A DNA stretch of 64,000 nt from Phytophthora hibernalis (GCA_012656075.1 JAAKBF010000224.1:496001-560000); one strand, 5' to 3'; positions 1 through 10,589 are shown, counted from the first letter of the stretch. A program made the numbers and translations. Notes: a model not told the origin generated them from the letters alone.

Positions 1-194
1 CGCTCAACCAACGCCGATGGCGGCGCCGCGGCCATGGCCACAAGTGGCTTCGGCTTTCGCAGGCGATGGCAATTTACCATCGCCATGAATCATGATTCAG
101 GCGTCGGAGCATAGTCATCCAGGCTTCGATATTCTACTGGACTGCCTCGAAAGGTCCCTCTGCCAAGATCCTTTGCCCCCTCCTCTAAGATCTC

Positions 195-208
195 TCATTC
201 CTCGATCG
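195..208 (+). promoter_or_regulatory. Oomycete-type initiator (Inr) of the GFTPG-repeat gene
   Basis: TCATTCCTCGATCG lies 53 bp before the ATG at 248. It resembles the oomycete Inr consensus (TCATTYY followed by CA and T-rich sequence). The match in the 3' half is imperfect. A start of transcription here is inferred. Confidence 0.5.
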
Positions 209-247
209 CCAGCGTAGAGCTCTCTTCTCGCAGTCCCAGTCGTAGTC

Positions 248-1076
248 ATGGCCACCGAAACCACTCCGCTGCGCGGCGAGCACTACGCGTCCGACGCCCA
301 GAAGCGCAAACGCATCGTCGGTATTACCGGTGCCGTCGTGGTGCTGGCCGCCATCGTCGTCGTGCTGTGGCTCACGCTCAGCGGCCACAGCTCCAAGTCC
401 ACGGAGGTGACGGCGCAGTCCACGCCCAAGCCTGCCCTCAGGACGGGGACTCCACTGAGGCCCCCGAGAAGACCCCGGAGTCAAGGCTGGCTTCACTCCT
501 GGAGTGGCCGATGGCTTCACTCCTGGTGTCGAACCTGGATTCATTCCTGGCAGGGGACCGGTAAGCGACCCGGAGACTAAAGCCCCCACTGCGACCGAAG
601 ACTCCACCGAGAAGGCACCTAAGACTCCTGGTGTCAAGCCTGGCTTCACTCCTGGTGTCAAGGCTGGCTTCACTCCGGGCGTCCAACCTGGTTTCGTGCC
701 TGGGATAGGGACGGAAGCCCCCACTGAAGAGACGCCCGAGGAGCCCGAGAAGGCGCCTGCTACCCCCGGTGTCAAGTCTGGCTTCACACCTGGTGTCGCC
801 GATGGCTTCACTCCTGGTGCCGAACCTGGATTCATTCCTGGCAGGGGACCAGTCAGCGATCCTGAGACTAAAGCACCCACTGAGGCCGAACCTGCTGCTG
901 CCGAACAGGCCCCTGAGAAGGCCCCCGGTGTCAAGTCTGGCTTCACTCCTGGAGTCGCCGATGGCTTCACCCCGGGCGCTGAGCCTGGATTCATTCCTGG
1001 AAGAGGACCGGTCAGCGCTCCGGAGACTGATGCCCCGGCCCAGGACGCCGCCCCTCAGGAGCAGCCGGCCCAGTAA
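248..1076 (+). CDS. Type II membrane protein with GFTPG repeats (two frame breaks)
   Basis: Not a family I can name. The start at 248 gives a short cytosolic tail beginning MATETTPLR, a basic stretch (KRKR) and one hydrophobic segment at about residues 23-44, which fits a type II signal anchor. After a Ser/Thr linker the protein is made of repeats of the form PGVKxGFTPG with variants GFIPG and GFVPG, spaced by acidic Glu/Ala/Pro/Thr linkers such as EAPEKTP. The reading frame moves by -1 at about 435 and again at about 475, both in C runs; correcting one C at each point gives a continuous protein to the stop at 1074-1076. It has no Cys-rich or catalytic motif. The N-terminus is shared with the neighbouring S10-like gene, so the two may use the same membrane-sorting tail. 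Function unknown; an extracellular or vacuolar-lumen structural role is a guess. Confidence 0.6.
480..1060 (+). repeat. Degenerate in-frame coding repeats (GFTPG motif)
   Basis: About ten copies of a roughly 8-15 codon unit centred on GGCTTCACTCCTGG-like DNA, in blocks separated by acidic linkers. Larger blocks (GVADGFTPGAEPGF) recur three times, at about 500, 790 and 950, showing block duplication inside the gene. Confidence 0.7.
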
Positions 1077-1408
1077 ACGTCACCAGGTCTTTGGCTGCAT
1101 TGGACTCTGCTGCGGTGGTCTTCACTCCCGCGTCCTCATCTATAATGCCATTTTTGCCGTTCGATTCTTCCCCATTCCTTACTTAATTGCAGGAATCCTT
1201 CTTGACTCAGAATGGCTAACCTTTGACGAGCAAGATCACATGCGACAAGCCACGTGCGTGGCCAACCCAAGCACCAAACTGAAGATTAGTGATCTCGTCA
1301 CGAAATTGCGGAAGCTGAATCTTGACCGGTAACTTGCACCCCATCGCGATCGCATCGGAAGCCAGCCGAACTGGGAATCCCACGGCTTGTCATCTCCATC
1401 AGCACCTT

Positions 1409-1422
1409 TCATTCCTCAATCT
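1409..1422 (+). promoter_or_regulatory. Oomycete-type initiator (Inr) of the S10-like gene
   Basis: TCATTCCTCAATCT is a close match to the oomycete Inr consensus and sits 43 bp upstream of the ATG at 1452. It is the clearest core-promoter element in the window and supports that start codon. Confidence 0.65.
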
Positions 1423-1451
1423 AATTCCAAGCAGTCGTTGGCAGGGAGAAC

Positions 1452-2995
1452 ATGGCGACCGAGACGACGCCACTGCGCAATGGCGAATGCCGAGCGCCTC
1501 CACACGACGACAACAAAGGACGCTTCGCTGGGTTGGCCTTCTTTGCGTTCATCATGATGACCATCGCTGTCCTGACCACCACGAGCGTCGGTAGGAAGTC
1601 GCAGGCGATTCCGGAACACCCGATCACAGTACCGCAGCCACGCACCGACTTGACCCCAGTGAATGCCACGAAACACCATCCGACACCTGCTGCGCTGGCC
1701 GAGAACTGGTTCAAATGCGGCACCGAAGACTCCGAGTCCGGATACATCACGCTACCCACCAATGTGGACGACCACCTCTTCTACTGGTTCTTCGAGTCCC
1801 GGAAGGCGCCCGACACAGACCCGTTGGTACTGTGGATGACCGGAGGTGGACCGAGCAGCTCCAGTCTTGCTGCATTGCTGACGGAGAACGGACCTTGTCG
1901 AATCAATGCAGACTCAACGACGGCTTTGAACCCGTACTCGTGGACTGCCGAAGCGAGCGTGATCTGGCTGGACCAACCTGTGAACGTCGGTTTCTCCTAT
2001 GGCAACAAGACTGAGTACAACGAGAAGACTGTGCAGCAGAGTGTCTACTGGTTTCTGCAGGGATTCTTGGACAAACACCCAGAGCTCGAAGGGAGAGCTC
2101 TGTTCCTGGCGGGTGAGGGATACGGAGGTCACTACATTCCGGCTGCAGCACACTTCATCTGGAGCGAGAACCACATCGTGGAGAAAGCGAACGCTACAAT
2201 TCGCATCAACCTGCAGGGCATTGCAATTGGCAATGGACTCGTGAACCCCGTTGTACAATTACCGCGTGCGCTGGAAATGGCAATCGAGAATCCGTACAAC
2301 ATTAGCCTGCTAAGCTCCAAAGCCCTGGCTAGTGCGAAAGAAGCCGTACCAGCTTGCGAGCAACTGATTAACGTCTGCCAAAGCAACAGTAGTGCTTGCC
2401 TAGGCTCTGGACGGTACTGCTCAAACTCACTACTAGATGTCATGAGCAAGGCTCACAGAAATGTGTACGATATTCGAAAGAAGTGCGACTCCAGTGATCC
2501 AACGGGTTGCTACAATATGTCTGGAGTCACGGAGTACCTCAGCTCACAAACTGTACGCGCGTACCTGAACATCTCGGACCACGCACCAAAGTGGCAAGCG
2601 AACCCACTTTCTACAAGAAAGCGCTTCTCAGCTGACCTGATGAAGAGTGCCAACGGATATGTCTCCGATCTGCTAAATGACGGCGCTATCCGTGTCTTGA
2701 TCTACAACGGTGACGCCGACTTGGTGTGCAACTGGTACGGTAGCCAAGCATGGACAAAGCAGCTCAAGTGGAAACACCAAAAGAGTTCAATGCCGTAAAA
2801 GATCACGACTTCCAAGTAGCTGGGGATATCGACACCATCGAAGCAGGATCCGTCCGTTCGTATAAGAACCAGTTCACATTTCTACGAGTCTTCAAGTCCG
2901 GCCACATGGTACCAAAGGACCAACCCGCCATCGCTCTCGAGATGATAAATCGATTCCTCAAAAACAAAGTTTGTAGACCAAGGAGCAACCCCTAA
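1452..2995 (+). CDS. Membrane-anchored serine carypeptidase-like (S10) protein lacking the catalytic serine
   Basis: S10 carboxypeptidase-like protein of about 514 residues. It has a cytosolic tail starting MATETTPLR and a signal anchor at about 26-43. Family landmarks follow: VLWMTGGGPSSSS (128-138; S10 enzymes normally have GGPGCSS), TENGPC, WLDQPVNVGFSYG, then GEGYGGHYIP at 221-230, where the family has GESYxGHY. The nucleophile serine is therefore Gly223. The C-terminal VLIYNGDADLVCNW (acid residue region) and SGHMVPKDQP (histidine region) are present. The frame moves by -1 at about 2783 (one G missing in an AAAAGAG context); the downstream frame completes the domain to the stop at 2993-2995. 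With Ser missing and the oxyanion segment altered, hydrolysis is unlikely: either a non-catalytic homologue or a decaying gene. A second S10 remnant lies at 13.6-14.1 kb. Confidence 0.85.
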
Positions 2996-3100
2996 CACCG
3001 TTAATGTCAGTAAGTCTCATTTTGTGTTGAGCTTCAGTTGACGAGTTTCTTGAAAGGTCTAGTACCTGTCCCATGGAAAGGTAGACTAAGAGTATTAATA

Positions 3101-4034
3101 GGGGGGTCACAATTGGCAAATGGTACAAAAATTATGGTGGACTTTCGGACGAAGAAATGGTAGGAGTACTGGCAAAATATGGTAGCGGTCAGATATAAAA
3201 TGCGTTACCATTATTATTTGTTAGTCTACCCTCAACTTTTTCGTCAGCTCCCGCTACCTTCAATCCGTTATGCCGCGCGTCACCGCGCGCCGGCAGCTCA
3301 TAGCTGACATTGTTAGTGTGGCTGCCGCCCCTTTGATGCGGAAGACTACGATGATTTCGTGGTGCTGGACAGCCTGCTCGACGCGCGGCTGCCGGACGAC
3401 AGCTTTCGCCATCTAACACGCATGTCGAAGCAGACTTTTCAGTTAGTCGCATCCAGTTTTTTATAACAACAGCCCGCACCCTCAAGATTTTTGGTTTTGG
3501 CGCCAACTGTAGTCTTCTTCTGCGGTCCGAGAACTTTGTTTTTGCAAGTAGTCGTCGCGTGATAAGTGAACCTTTTGACTGCCCTTCGTCTTCATCACGG
3601 TCGCTCATTGCGTCTACACAGTCCAGACGGATACGCGCTGCGTGAGCAAATGCCTACGGCTCAGTGAATATTTAAGACGCACCTGTGTGTTGTGAGTCGA
3701 GTGCGTGGCGTAGGTCGCGCTGCTGTAAGCTGGGTGGGCTGTGGGCTGCAGGAGCGCACCTGCGAGGAGTGCAGGTGAGCGGGGCAGAAGGCAGGGGGCG
3801 ATGGTACGGCGGAAATCTTTCCGTTGTAGTTGGAGTGCGCCCTACGACAAAAAAATACGATTGACAAGCAAATGGCCTCGTCGGATGGACCGCCACCCGA
3901 AAATAGCTTACCATCTCAAAAATGGTTTACCTGTGGAGGTGATCCATTTCCGAGATGGAAATGTCCGCCGACCATAAAAAATATGGCTACCATCTCGGCA
4001 AGATTATGTTGCCAAAAAGCCAATTCTGACCCCC
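3101..4034. mobile_element. Non-autonomous TIR DNA transposon (934 bp), PIF/Harbinger-like
   Basis: The ends are inverted: GGGGGGTCACAATTGGC at 3101-3117 and, read on the other strand from 4034, GGGGGTCAGAATTGGC. The pentamer TAATA flanks both sides (3096-3100 and 4035-4039), so it looks like a target-site duplication. Because the termini are AT-rich, a shorter duplication is also possible. Inside, 3326-3466 resembles a fragment of a Harbinger-type nuclease. The rest, 3467-4034, holds no supported gene. The element sits between the two halves of an upstream sequence otherwise shared by dioxygenase copies B and D. Confidence 0.65.
3326..3466 (+). pseudogene. PIF/Harbinger-type transposase fragment
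   Basis: The reading frame gives DDFVVLDSLLDARLPD followed by a stretch in which FRHLTRMSKQTF can be read, ending at a TAA. The FR..RMS..TF pattern is typical of the region just before the catalytic domain in Harbinger-like nucleases. Only about 45 residues remain and no catalytic residues are present. The family call is tentative. Confidence 0.45.
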
Positions 4035-4157
4035 TAATAGAAAGGTTTGCTTCCTGTCCCTGTCCCAGCAAACCTTTCTACTCTTAGTCTACTTTTTCTC
4101 GTTGGCACCCACTCCATTTTAACCGTTTCAACGTCACTTTTCAAGCACACAAGCATA

Positions 4158-6540
4158 ATGGAGGGTGGTGACGCAATCGACTTCGAAGACGGCAAGTGGC
4201 CTTTTGGAGGGAATGGGACGGCAGACGATGTTCCGATCCCATCGGGGGCCGGATGCATTGAGATCAGCAAGGTGCTGATGAGAATGCGGGCGAATACTCT
4301 TTTGAAGAGCCATCAACAACGTTGCCACCAATGCCCGGGCTGTTTATCGATGGGGTGGGATCTATTCCGCTTCCAATCAACCACAAGATAGCAGAGAAGC
4401 TGATCTCTCAATGCGAGAAATCTCCATTCGGCCATAATTTTGACACCAAGTTGGACGAAGATATGCGGAAGAGCTGGCAACTACAACTGGGCCTAGTGCA
4501 ATTCAAGAACCCGTTGTGGAAGAGCGGTATGGAGAAGCTGACAACGCGACTCGCGAACCGTCTAGGCTACAAAGAAATTCCGTTGAAGTGTGAGCTTTAC
4601 AAATTCTTGATCTACAGTGAAGGTGGACATTACTTGACACATCAAGACACAGAGAAGGAAGACGGCATGATTGCGACACTAGTCATTCAATTCCCCAGTT
4701 TACACGAAGGAGGTGATCTGGTAGTTTATCAAAGGGGTGAAGAGCATATCGGCATGATTTCGGTAAAGCAGACGGTACGTCAGCATTTTTACCACATTAT
4801 GCTGTCCACTATGCAGATGCAGAGCATGCTGTGGAGAAAGTGACAAGTGTATATCGATTAGCCCTGGTATATTCGATTTGTCTGCTATCGACCTTGCGCC
4901 ACCTCGAAAATGGTCGCAACGATACCGTAAGTGAAGACCTGGCGTCAGCTATCAGCGGTATGGACCTCGAAGACGATTCTTCATTTGCATTGCTGTTGTC
5001 GCATCAATACACCGAGAAGAGTATTACGAACTTGGGGTCTGGCGCACTTAAAGGTATCGACCGCGCCAGATTTGCAGTACTTGAGATGGTCAACACTACT
5101 GTTCCGGTTGACAAGAAGCTGAAATTCTTTATTGCAAAGCTTCTCATGATATTTCGTATAGCGAGGATAACTATAGCCGTATGTCTGTCTGGAACCACAT
5201 GGATTCCATTGCTTGGTACACTTTAGCCGGGGATTCCATTGGGACCATCCAGAACTCATCAACTACGCTGAACTTGCTAAATCCTGGCCATCAAACGCTC
5301 TGGGACCCGTGGATGCCACATGGTGCTACCAAGACCGAAGGTTACACTGGGAATGAGGGGCCTACGCAAAGTACAATGTATGCCAGATGCGCGATCGTCG
5401 CGTGGCCTGCTGTGTTACACTCGGAGAATGCTGTGAAAACGATGCCTGAAGATGTTGCGATCGAAATCTTACACGCTCAGAAACCGGCTAATGCTGCCGC
5501 TATTCATTTATGGCAGATCTAGACGGCAGACTGGAAGGACAAAAGAATTTTTCCTGGTCAAGTAGCCGCGATGATGTTTCGGTCAGGTTTTGCAAAACTA
5601 TGTGTGATCTATTGGTTGATGAAGACGATCCAGAGCTGGTGACGTTTTTCTTTGCGAAACTATGTCCAGTTTTGCACGGCCTGGAAGAGAATGACAGCCT
5701 GATCCTGGTCTGATTGCGGTCGCGCGAACGTTTAGCTGGATTGATATTGGCAAAGCTCTTCTGGACAGGCTAAAACAATATGGTCATAAATACTATCCAG
5801 AAGGAGAAATGGTTGGCGCCTCAAACCTCGAGATAACACTAGGAATTGTTCGTGGACTGGATAATGGATCTGCTCGGCAAGAATTGCTGAAACTTGCAGT
5901 CGAAAAATTTGCGAATATCCCGATTGATCAGTTGTCTCATTCCGTGGAGAGTGAACTGATGCTCGAACAAGTTATTCGCTGTGATGACGATACCAGTTTT
6001 GGTATCGTTATTGACAATTTTAAGGGAGCAGACCCCAGTCTGCTCAACGGACTTGTCGAGGTAATCGCAAAATCTCTAGCTGAAGTAAGGCCAACGGATG
6101 AAAGATATCCTGTGCTCGCAGCAATTGTGTCCAAGAGGGTTAATTGGCTCCAGAAACAAATTGATTCCCTCGGTAAACCATTTTCTTGGCAAATGCCCGA
6201 AGCGGAGTTTCCAGACAATCTGAAGGTGCAAGAGTTTCTTCGAGGTTCGAGCGTCAATATGAAGATGACAAAAAGTGTGCGCAAGTTTAACGGGCTCAAA
6301 GATGCGAGCAACTACGCAGCTAAATGGATGCGTGAGACGCAATTAAAGGCTTCGTTCGAGATGGAGGCGAGCTCAACCAACGGCAACGCGTTCGTTACAA
6401 TCACGAAAACGCGCAAGTGGTTCACGGAGAGCCAGAAGAAGCTGCATCGATACAAGTCCGAGCTGAGTCGTTTGATGAAGCACATTAATGAAAAACTTGG
6501 CGGTGGTGACAATGACAAAAAACGAGCACAAGTGGAGTAG
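4158..6540 (+). pseudogene. 2OG-Fe(II) dioxygenase family protein, copy A (five frame breaks)
   Basis: Nearly full-length family member of about 790 codons. The N-terminal segment has FEDGKWPFGG and, after a break at about 4275, YSFEEPSTTLPPMPGLF and KSPFGHNFDTK. The catalytic core has THQDTEKEDG (HxD) and HYADAEHAVEKV followed by YRLAL (distal His and the 2OG-binding Arg), with GYRLAL altered to VYRLAL. The post-catalytic part has LNLLNPGHQTLW, YTGNEGP and VRFCKTMCDLLVDEDDPE. The C-terminal part contains FVTITKTRKWF and ends NDKKRAQVE. Frame steps occur at about 4275, 4750, 5148, 5510 and 5712, each equal to -1. The last 730 codons are otherwise colinear with copies J and K. A TIR element has inserted into its upstream region. 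Substrate unknown; protein hydroxylation is plausible from the prolyl-hydroxylase-like spacing. Confidence 0.8.
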
Positions 6541-6597
6541 GACGAGACGGATTTCAGTAGGAGCGATGGTCTCATAGTTATCTTTCACGTAGGACAG

Positions 6598-6790
6598 GTT
6601 TTTGATTTATGAGCAATATCGTGAATGTTATCACCAGCCCTCCCTACAGTTTAAACTGTCTAGAATCGCGTCCAAAGCCAAAGAACATGGTTGGTTATGC
6701 CCGCAAACACGCTACACAGGCGAGGTTTTGCGAAAAATCTGGCAGAGAAATTCTGCGGGAATTGGTCCAATCACAAGAACCCGAAGTCGG
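6598..6790 (+). repeat. Dispersed repeat R2, copy 1
   Basis: A segment containing GCTACACAGGCGAGGTTTTG is shared in inverted orientation with 18955-19190. One frame reads RYTGEVL and a later AEK.CGN pattern in both copies, so it may be a coding remnant, but I do not recognise it. It follows directly on the 3' end of dioxygenase copy A. Confidence 0.5.
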
Positions 6791-7206
6791 TCTCGGGCTT
6801 CCGTAAAGTTGTGTATGAACTCCTGAGGGTCGATGCTCGTGTCGTCATGAAGTTTCTTGTTATCACCTTCCGCATGTTCGAGATGTGTTTCCGAGTCGAC
6901 GGGGATAAGGTTAGACACAGAATGGCACAGCTCATGCAACCTACTACCACTAGCGCCAAATTCGTTCTTCAGCATATTCTCCAACTCTGTGGAGCATTCG
7001 GTGACCAATTGGAAATCGTTTGTCGAGTAGGTTTGGCCCATCGTAGAGCGGTAGAGCTGAATCAAAAATGGCTTCGCTTGGTGTAATTCGAGATTGGGAG
7101 ATACATACCATTGGTATACATACGAGGACGAGTCTGGGGTTGGTATTATTATACCAACCCCAGACTCGTCCTCGTATGTGATTTCCATGGATTCCAATGG
7201 AACCAT
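6712..7206 (-). CDS. Small HEPN/DUF4145-like protein, copy 1 (chimeric 3' end)
   Basis: Open frame of 164 codons. The central part (QLYRSTMGQTYSTNDF, then TELENMLKNEFGASGS and LHELCHSVSNLI) matches the gene at 30.8-31.3 kb. The R-N-K-K-L-H sequence of that copy, an Rx4H motif as in HEPN-type folds, is here changed to DNKKLHDD, so the Arg is lost. The last 25 or so codons read backwards through repeat R2, so the true C-terminus is missing. A near-perfect palindrome (7118-7179) lies inside the reading frame. The HEPN assignment rests on one motif and helix-like pattern only; function unknown. Confidence 0.4.
   Translation of the reverse strand: MVPLESMEITYEDESGVGIIIPTPDSSSYVYQWYVSPNLELHQAKPFLIQLYRSTMGQTYSTNDFQLVTECSTELENMLKNEFGASGSRLHELCHSVSNLIPVDSETHLEHAEGDNKKLHDDTSIDPQEFIHNFTEARDRLRVLVIGPIPAEFLCQIFRKTSPV
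7118..7179. repeat. Perfect 29-bp inverted repeat with 4-nt loop
   Basis: Arms 7118-7146 and 7151-7179 are exact reverse complements, separated by TATT. The arm contains GAGGACGAGTCTGGGG. It would form a very stable hairpin in DNA or RNA. It is absent from the homologous copy near 30.77 kb, so it arose locally. Confidence 0.9.
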
Positions 7207-7640
7207 TCCATCGTTCTCGGCGCCAGATGTATTATAATTTATAATTTATAAGATTTTCTTGCTCAAGTACACAATATATAGAAATAATAGGTACTACAGT
7301 ACCGTTAAACCAACAAGAACACTGAGAAACCCAGCTTCTATGAATATCTGTGTGTTTCAACTTTAAGTTGCTGTGGACACGCGATTGAAGTGCCCAAATA
7401 TCCTTCATCAGCGTCATCCTAGATCAGGGGCCCGATGCCGCGAACAACATCCACACCTTTTATTGTCACTCATGCAAAATCCATATCACTTAATTTCTGC
7501 TGTTAGAGTGAATATCCAGGGTCAGCAAATAGCAGTTGCTGGCTGCACTTCGAGTCTCACGTAAGCGATGAAGCGGATGTCGTTGAGGGATTGTTACCGC
7601 TAGCGTACGAAGCCGGCGCCCATTTGTGGTCAAACCAGAA
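7207..7640. other. Upstream region of the HEPN-like copy 1, no gene
   Basis: AT-rich sequence whose reverse complement matches 30.0-30.77 kb (shared GGCGCCGAGAACGATGG and ATCTAGGATGACGCT). I see no coding signal. The last 75 bp belong to the repeat also found upstream of dioxygenase copies B and D. Confidence 0.5.
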
Positions 7641-7848
7641 TGATCTGGGTCGTACCCACCCAGAGTGTATGTTGTACCCATCGTTAGTTGAAGTAGGAAG
7701 TTGTTTACTCGACAACTTGCATTTGCATGTGGAGGATGAGCCCAAGCGGCTCCCCGAGAGATAATGTCAGTTTCCATTTTCTCCACAACCCGTCAAGTTG
7801 TAGGGAGTTCGCCGTCGCCGTGCGGCGGCAGTCGACGAAGACAGATCA
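7641..7848 (+). repeat. 5' LTR of the deleted gypsy element
   Basis: 208 bp beginning TGATCTGGGTCGTACCC and ending GACGAAGACAGATCA. Matches the 3' LTR apart from a short indel near 7745. Confidence 0.9.
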
Positions 7849-7884
7849 AAGTTAACTATAGTTCCTTTCTGATTTGACTGGAAA

Positions 7885-8707
7885 ATGTCAGAACCAGATC
7901 AGGTCGCCGAGACGTTTCGACGGCTGAGTATTCGTGGGGGTCGGGCGGTGGCAGCAACGGCTGCCGCAACTAGGAAGAAGGTTCAGCGGAGAGAGCGCGT
8001 CGCTCGTCAACTCCGTTCGTGAACCCGTTCGATGAACGCCCAAGTCAAAGTGGCGCCCGAAAGCGTCTCCTGCGAAAAGCAATGTAACGATGGAGGATGT
8101 CTCCGGCGATGTCGTCACGGTCATGAGCGCGCCAGCGCTTCCGACCGCCTTGGTAAGGGAGCTCGATGCAGGAGCGTCGGGAGTTTCTACGAGACTACCA
8201 TTCGTATTTGCTGCGCTCAGGGCCTTTCAGACGGAGCACAACCGTCCATTCGTGCAACCTGTTGGCTCCTGTATCGAGCAAGGCACGAAAGAAATCATTG
8301 CGAGATTCACGTTTGTCAAAGATTGGCAAGATGTGACTGAAGATGAGTGGGTCAACTACTTCTTGGAAGCAAAGCATGCCGCCTTTGAGGACTATGGCGC
8401 GCTGGATATTTCGATGCGGAAGTTGACCATGGACATAACGTTGGCGGAGGTCGAGTCTCGGGTGAGCCGACTTCAAGCTAACCTGTACAAGATCCTGGAA
8501 GATCATATGGTAGATGTGATATTTGAACGAGAGCAAAAGAAGCTGGTTAAGTACTTGGTGGCAGGTCTTGCTCCAATCAGCTTCAAGAAAGAAATCCAGC
8601 GTCGGATTGAACAGGAGCAGAACAAGACGTTCAAGTCGAATGTCATCAAGTTCTCACACTGGCTGTTCTCACACTGGCTCAAACTGGATGCGGACAAGTA
8701 TTCCTGA
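7885..8707 (+). pseudogene. Gag fragment of the deleted gypsy element
   Basis: Begins MSEPDQVAETFRRLS, shifts frame near 8015 and continues in the frame open from 8090 to 8707. It includes TFVKDWQDVTEDEWVNYF and a helical capsid-like segment ending KFSHWLFSHWLKLDADK. There is no zinc knuckle; the sequence passes directly to the end of the RT region, marking the internal deletion at about 8700. Confidence 0.65.
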
Positions 8708-8708
8708 T

Positions 8709-9301
8709 TTTGCACGAGTCACAGCTCCGTTGTATGCAATCCTTGAAAAAGCAATGCAAGAAAGTGGAGCTCGTACGAATAAAAACCTTTTGAAGGTTGC
8801 GTTATCGAGCGTGGGCTGGGGTTCTGCAGAAGAATAAAGTTCGGCTCTTGTAAAGTCAAAACTATTGGCTATGGTGCCTTTAGCTCATCCCAAAGAGGAT
8901 TGGGAAGTTGCACTGATCACGGATGCCAGTTTGGATCACTGGGGCGCTGTAGTCTCACAGTTTCATCCTGATGAAGAAGGTAAATCACTTTCTGAACAAA
9001 AGCATCAGCCGTTAGCTTTCGTGAGTGGTCATTTTCGAGGTGCATCTCATCGCTGGCCGACTATTGAAAAGGAGGCATTTGCGATCATCGAGTCTTGCAA
9101 GCGATTGGAGTATCTTTGCTTCGGCCCCGGGGATTTCGTCTCTACACCGATCATCGAAATCCGTACGCGATTGATGGCACAATGCAGCGATACCAAGCAG
9201 ATAAGCTGCAACTCTGGGCGATGGCGCTTACTAGTTTCAGATACGAAATTGAGCACATTCGGGGCGAGGATAACGTTTGGGGTGACTTGCTCTCTCGATG
9301 A
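8709..9301 (+). pseudogene. RT connection and RNase H fragment of the deleted gypsy element
   Basis: FARVTAPLYAILEKA is the usual start of the RT connection region. It is followed by LAHPKEDWEVALITDAS (RNase H), HRWPTIEKEAFAIIES, LYTDHRNP and FRYEIEHIRGEDN. Frame breaks occur at about 8835 and 9130. The palm with the catalytic aspartates is absent. Confidence 0.75.
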
Positions 9302-9574
9302 GGAGCGCCAGCTGAATCCCTCCACATGTCACCGATGCGACAACTTGCGGTCGTAGATCAAGTGTCACCATTGCAGGATCCTGATTTGGAATGGCAAGGA
9401 TACGATGAAATCGCTCAGAATCAACTGAACACCTTGCAGAAAGCAGTGATGAACAATATTCTTTGGTGGGATAATACCAAAGAATTTTTACGGACGCAGG
9501 TGGTCGTGTGTGAATTCCACGTGCAGCAACTGACTTGCAAGAACGTCTGGTGTTGTAGCACACGCAGGAGCAAG

Positions 9575-10300
9575 CGGTCATCGTGGAGTTGAGACGTCTC
9601 TCAGAGCTCTACAGGACTCATTCTTCTGGGAAAGCATTTCCAAGGACATGGCGGCGTTTGTTGCAGGATGTTTACATTGCCTGAGTACGCAGGGGAAGAA
9701 GGTACCTCGTCCATTTGGTGAAACATTACGCGCTACGAAGCCGAATGAGCTCCTTCATTTTGACTTTCTTTCGCTACCTCGCAGCATTAATGGTACGGCT
9801 TACGTCTTGGTATTGAAGGACGGTACGTCGAATTAGTGGAGTATGAACGGGCAACATCGGATGCTGTCTACCACGCTTTGCTAGATTGGTTCAAGCGTTT
9901 TGGTGTCGTGCACATTTGGGTGTCTGATCAGGGCTCGCATTTCACCAGTGAATTAATGGAGAAATTACGTCTTTTAATGGGCGCTCAACACCATTTCGTG
10001 ACTGCGTATTCGCCGTGGGCAAACAGATCAGTTGAAGTCGTCAACCGATTAGTTCTTCGGAGTTTGGAAGCTTTACTGAGTGAGCTGAAATTACGGATGA
10101 ACCAATGGCCGCAGATATTACCACTCATTCAGGCGACACTGAATAACATGGGGTCTGATCGTCTAGGAGGCGTGCCGCCAGTGACAGCATTTACCGGATT
10201 GCCAGGTTCCTCGCAGTTAAGTGCGGTAATAGCTACACCAGAGGCGGAACACCATTCGGTTGACTGGATTCATGAGCAGCAGCAAGAATCACTCTCTTAA
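9575..10300 (+). pseudogene. Integrase of the deleted gypsy element
   Basis: The zinc-binding part shows GCLHC. The core shows LLHFDFLSLP (first Asp), WVSDQGSHFTSELM (second Asp) and SVEVVNRLV (Glu), the D,D35E pattern of retroviral-type integrases. The frame is broken near 9825 (a stop after KDGTSN) and ends at 10300. Confidence 0.8.
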
Positions 10301-10589
10301 GTTCGAGAGACACTCGATCGTTTGCGTCACGATGGCGCGGATACGAGTGCAAGGCGCAATTCTCAAGCGCGTGCCCGTCATAGTAAAAACACCGGGCGTT
10401 AAATGGCTCATTTCTCCGTAGGTGACTTTGTGCTAGCAGCGTCTGCTATCACAGGAGGCCGCAAACTTGCCCCGAGGTCCGAAACGCGTAGTTCGTTCGC
10501 TCAATGATTACACGTTCGAGGCTCAGGACTTATCCGCACCTACGCTGTATCTGTTCGACACGCATCGCGTCTGAAGTTTTATCGTGAAA

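Noticed and set aside
185..994. Antisense 269-codon frame opposite the GFTPG-repeat gene
   Set aside because: A mirror of the coding repeats. The sense strand has an Inr, ATG and membrane anchor; the antisense has none.
4270..5720. Introns as the cause of the frame steps in copy A
   Set aside because: At most steps the coding similarity continues without extra sequence between the two frames, and no GT...AG pair removes the offset.
6712..6790. C-terminus of the HEPN-like copy 1 as a genuine alternative end
   Set aside because: The last codons run antisense through repeat R2, whose own similarity to 18955-19190 explains the sequence.
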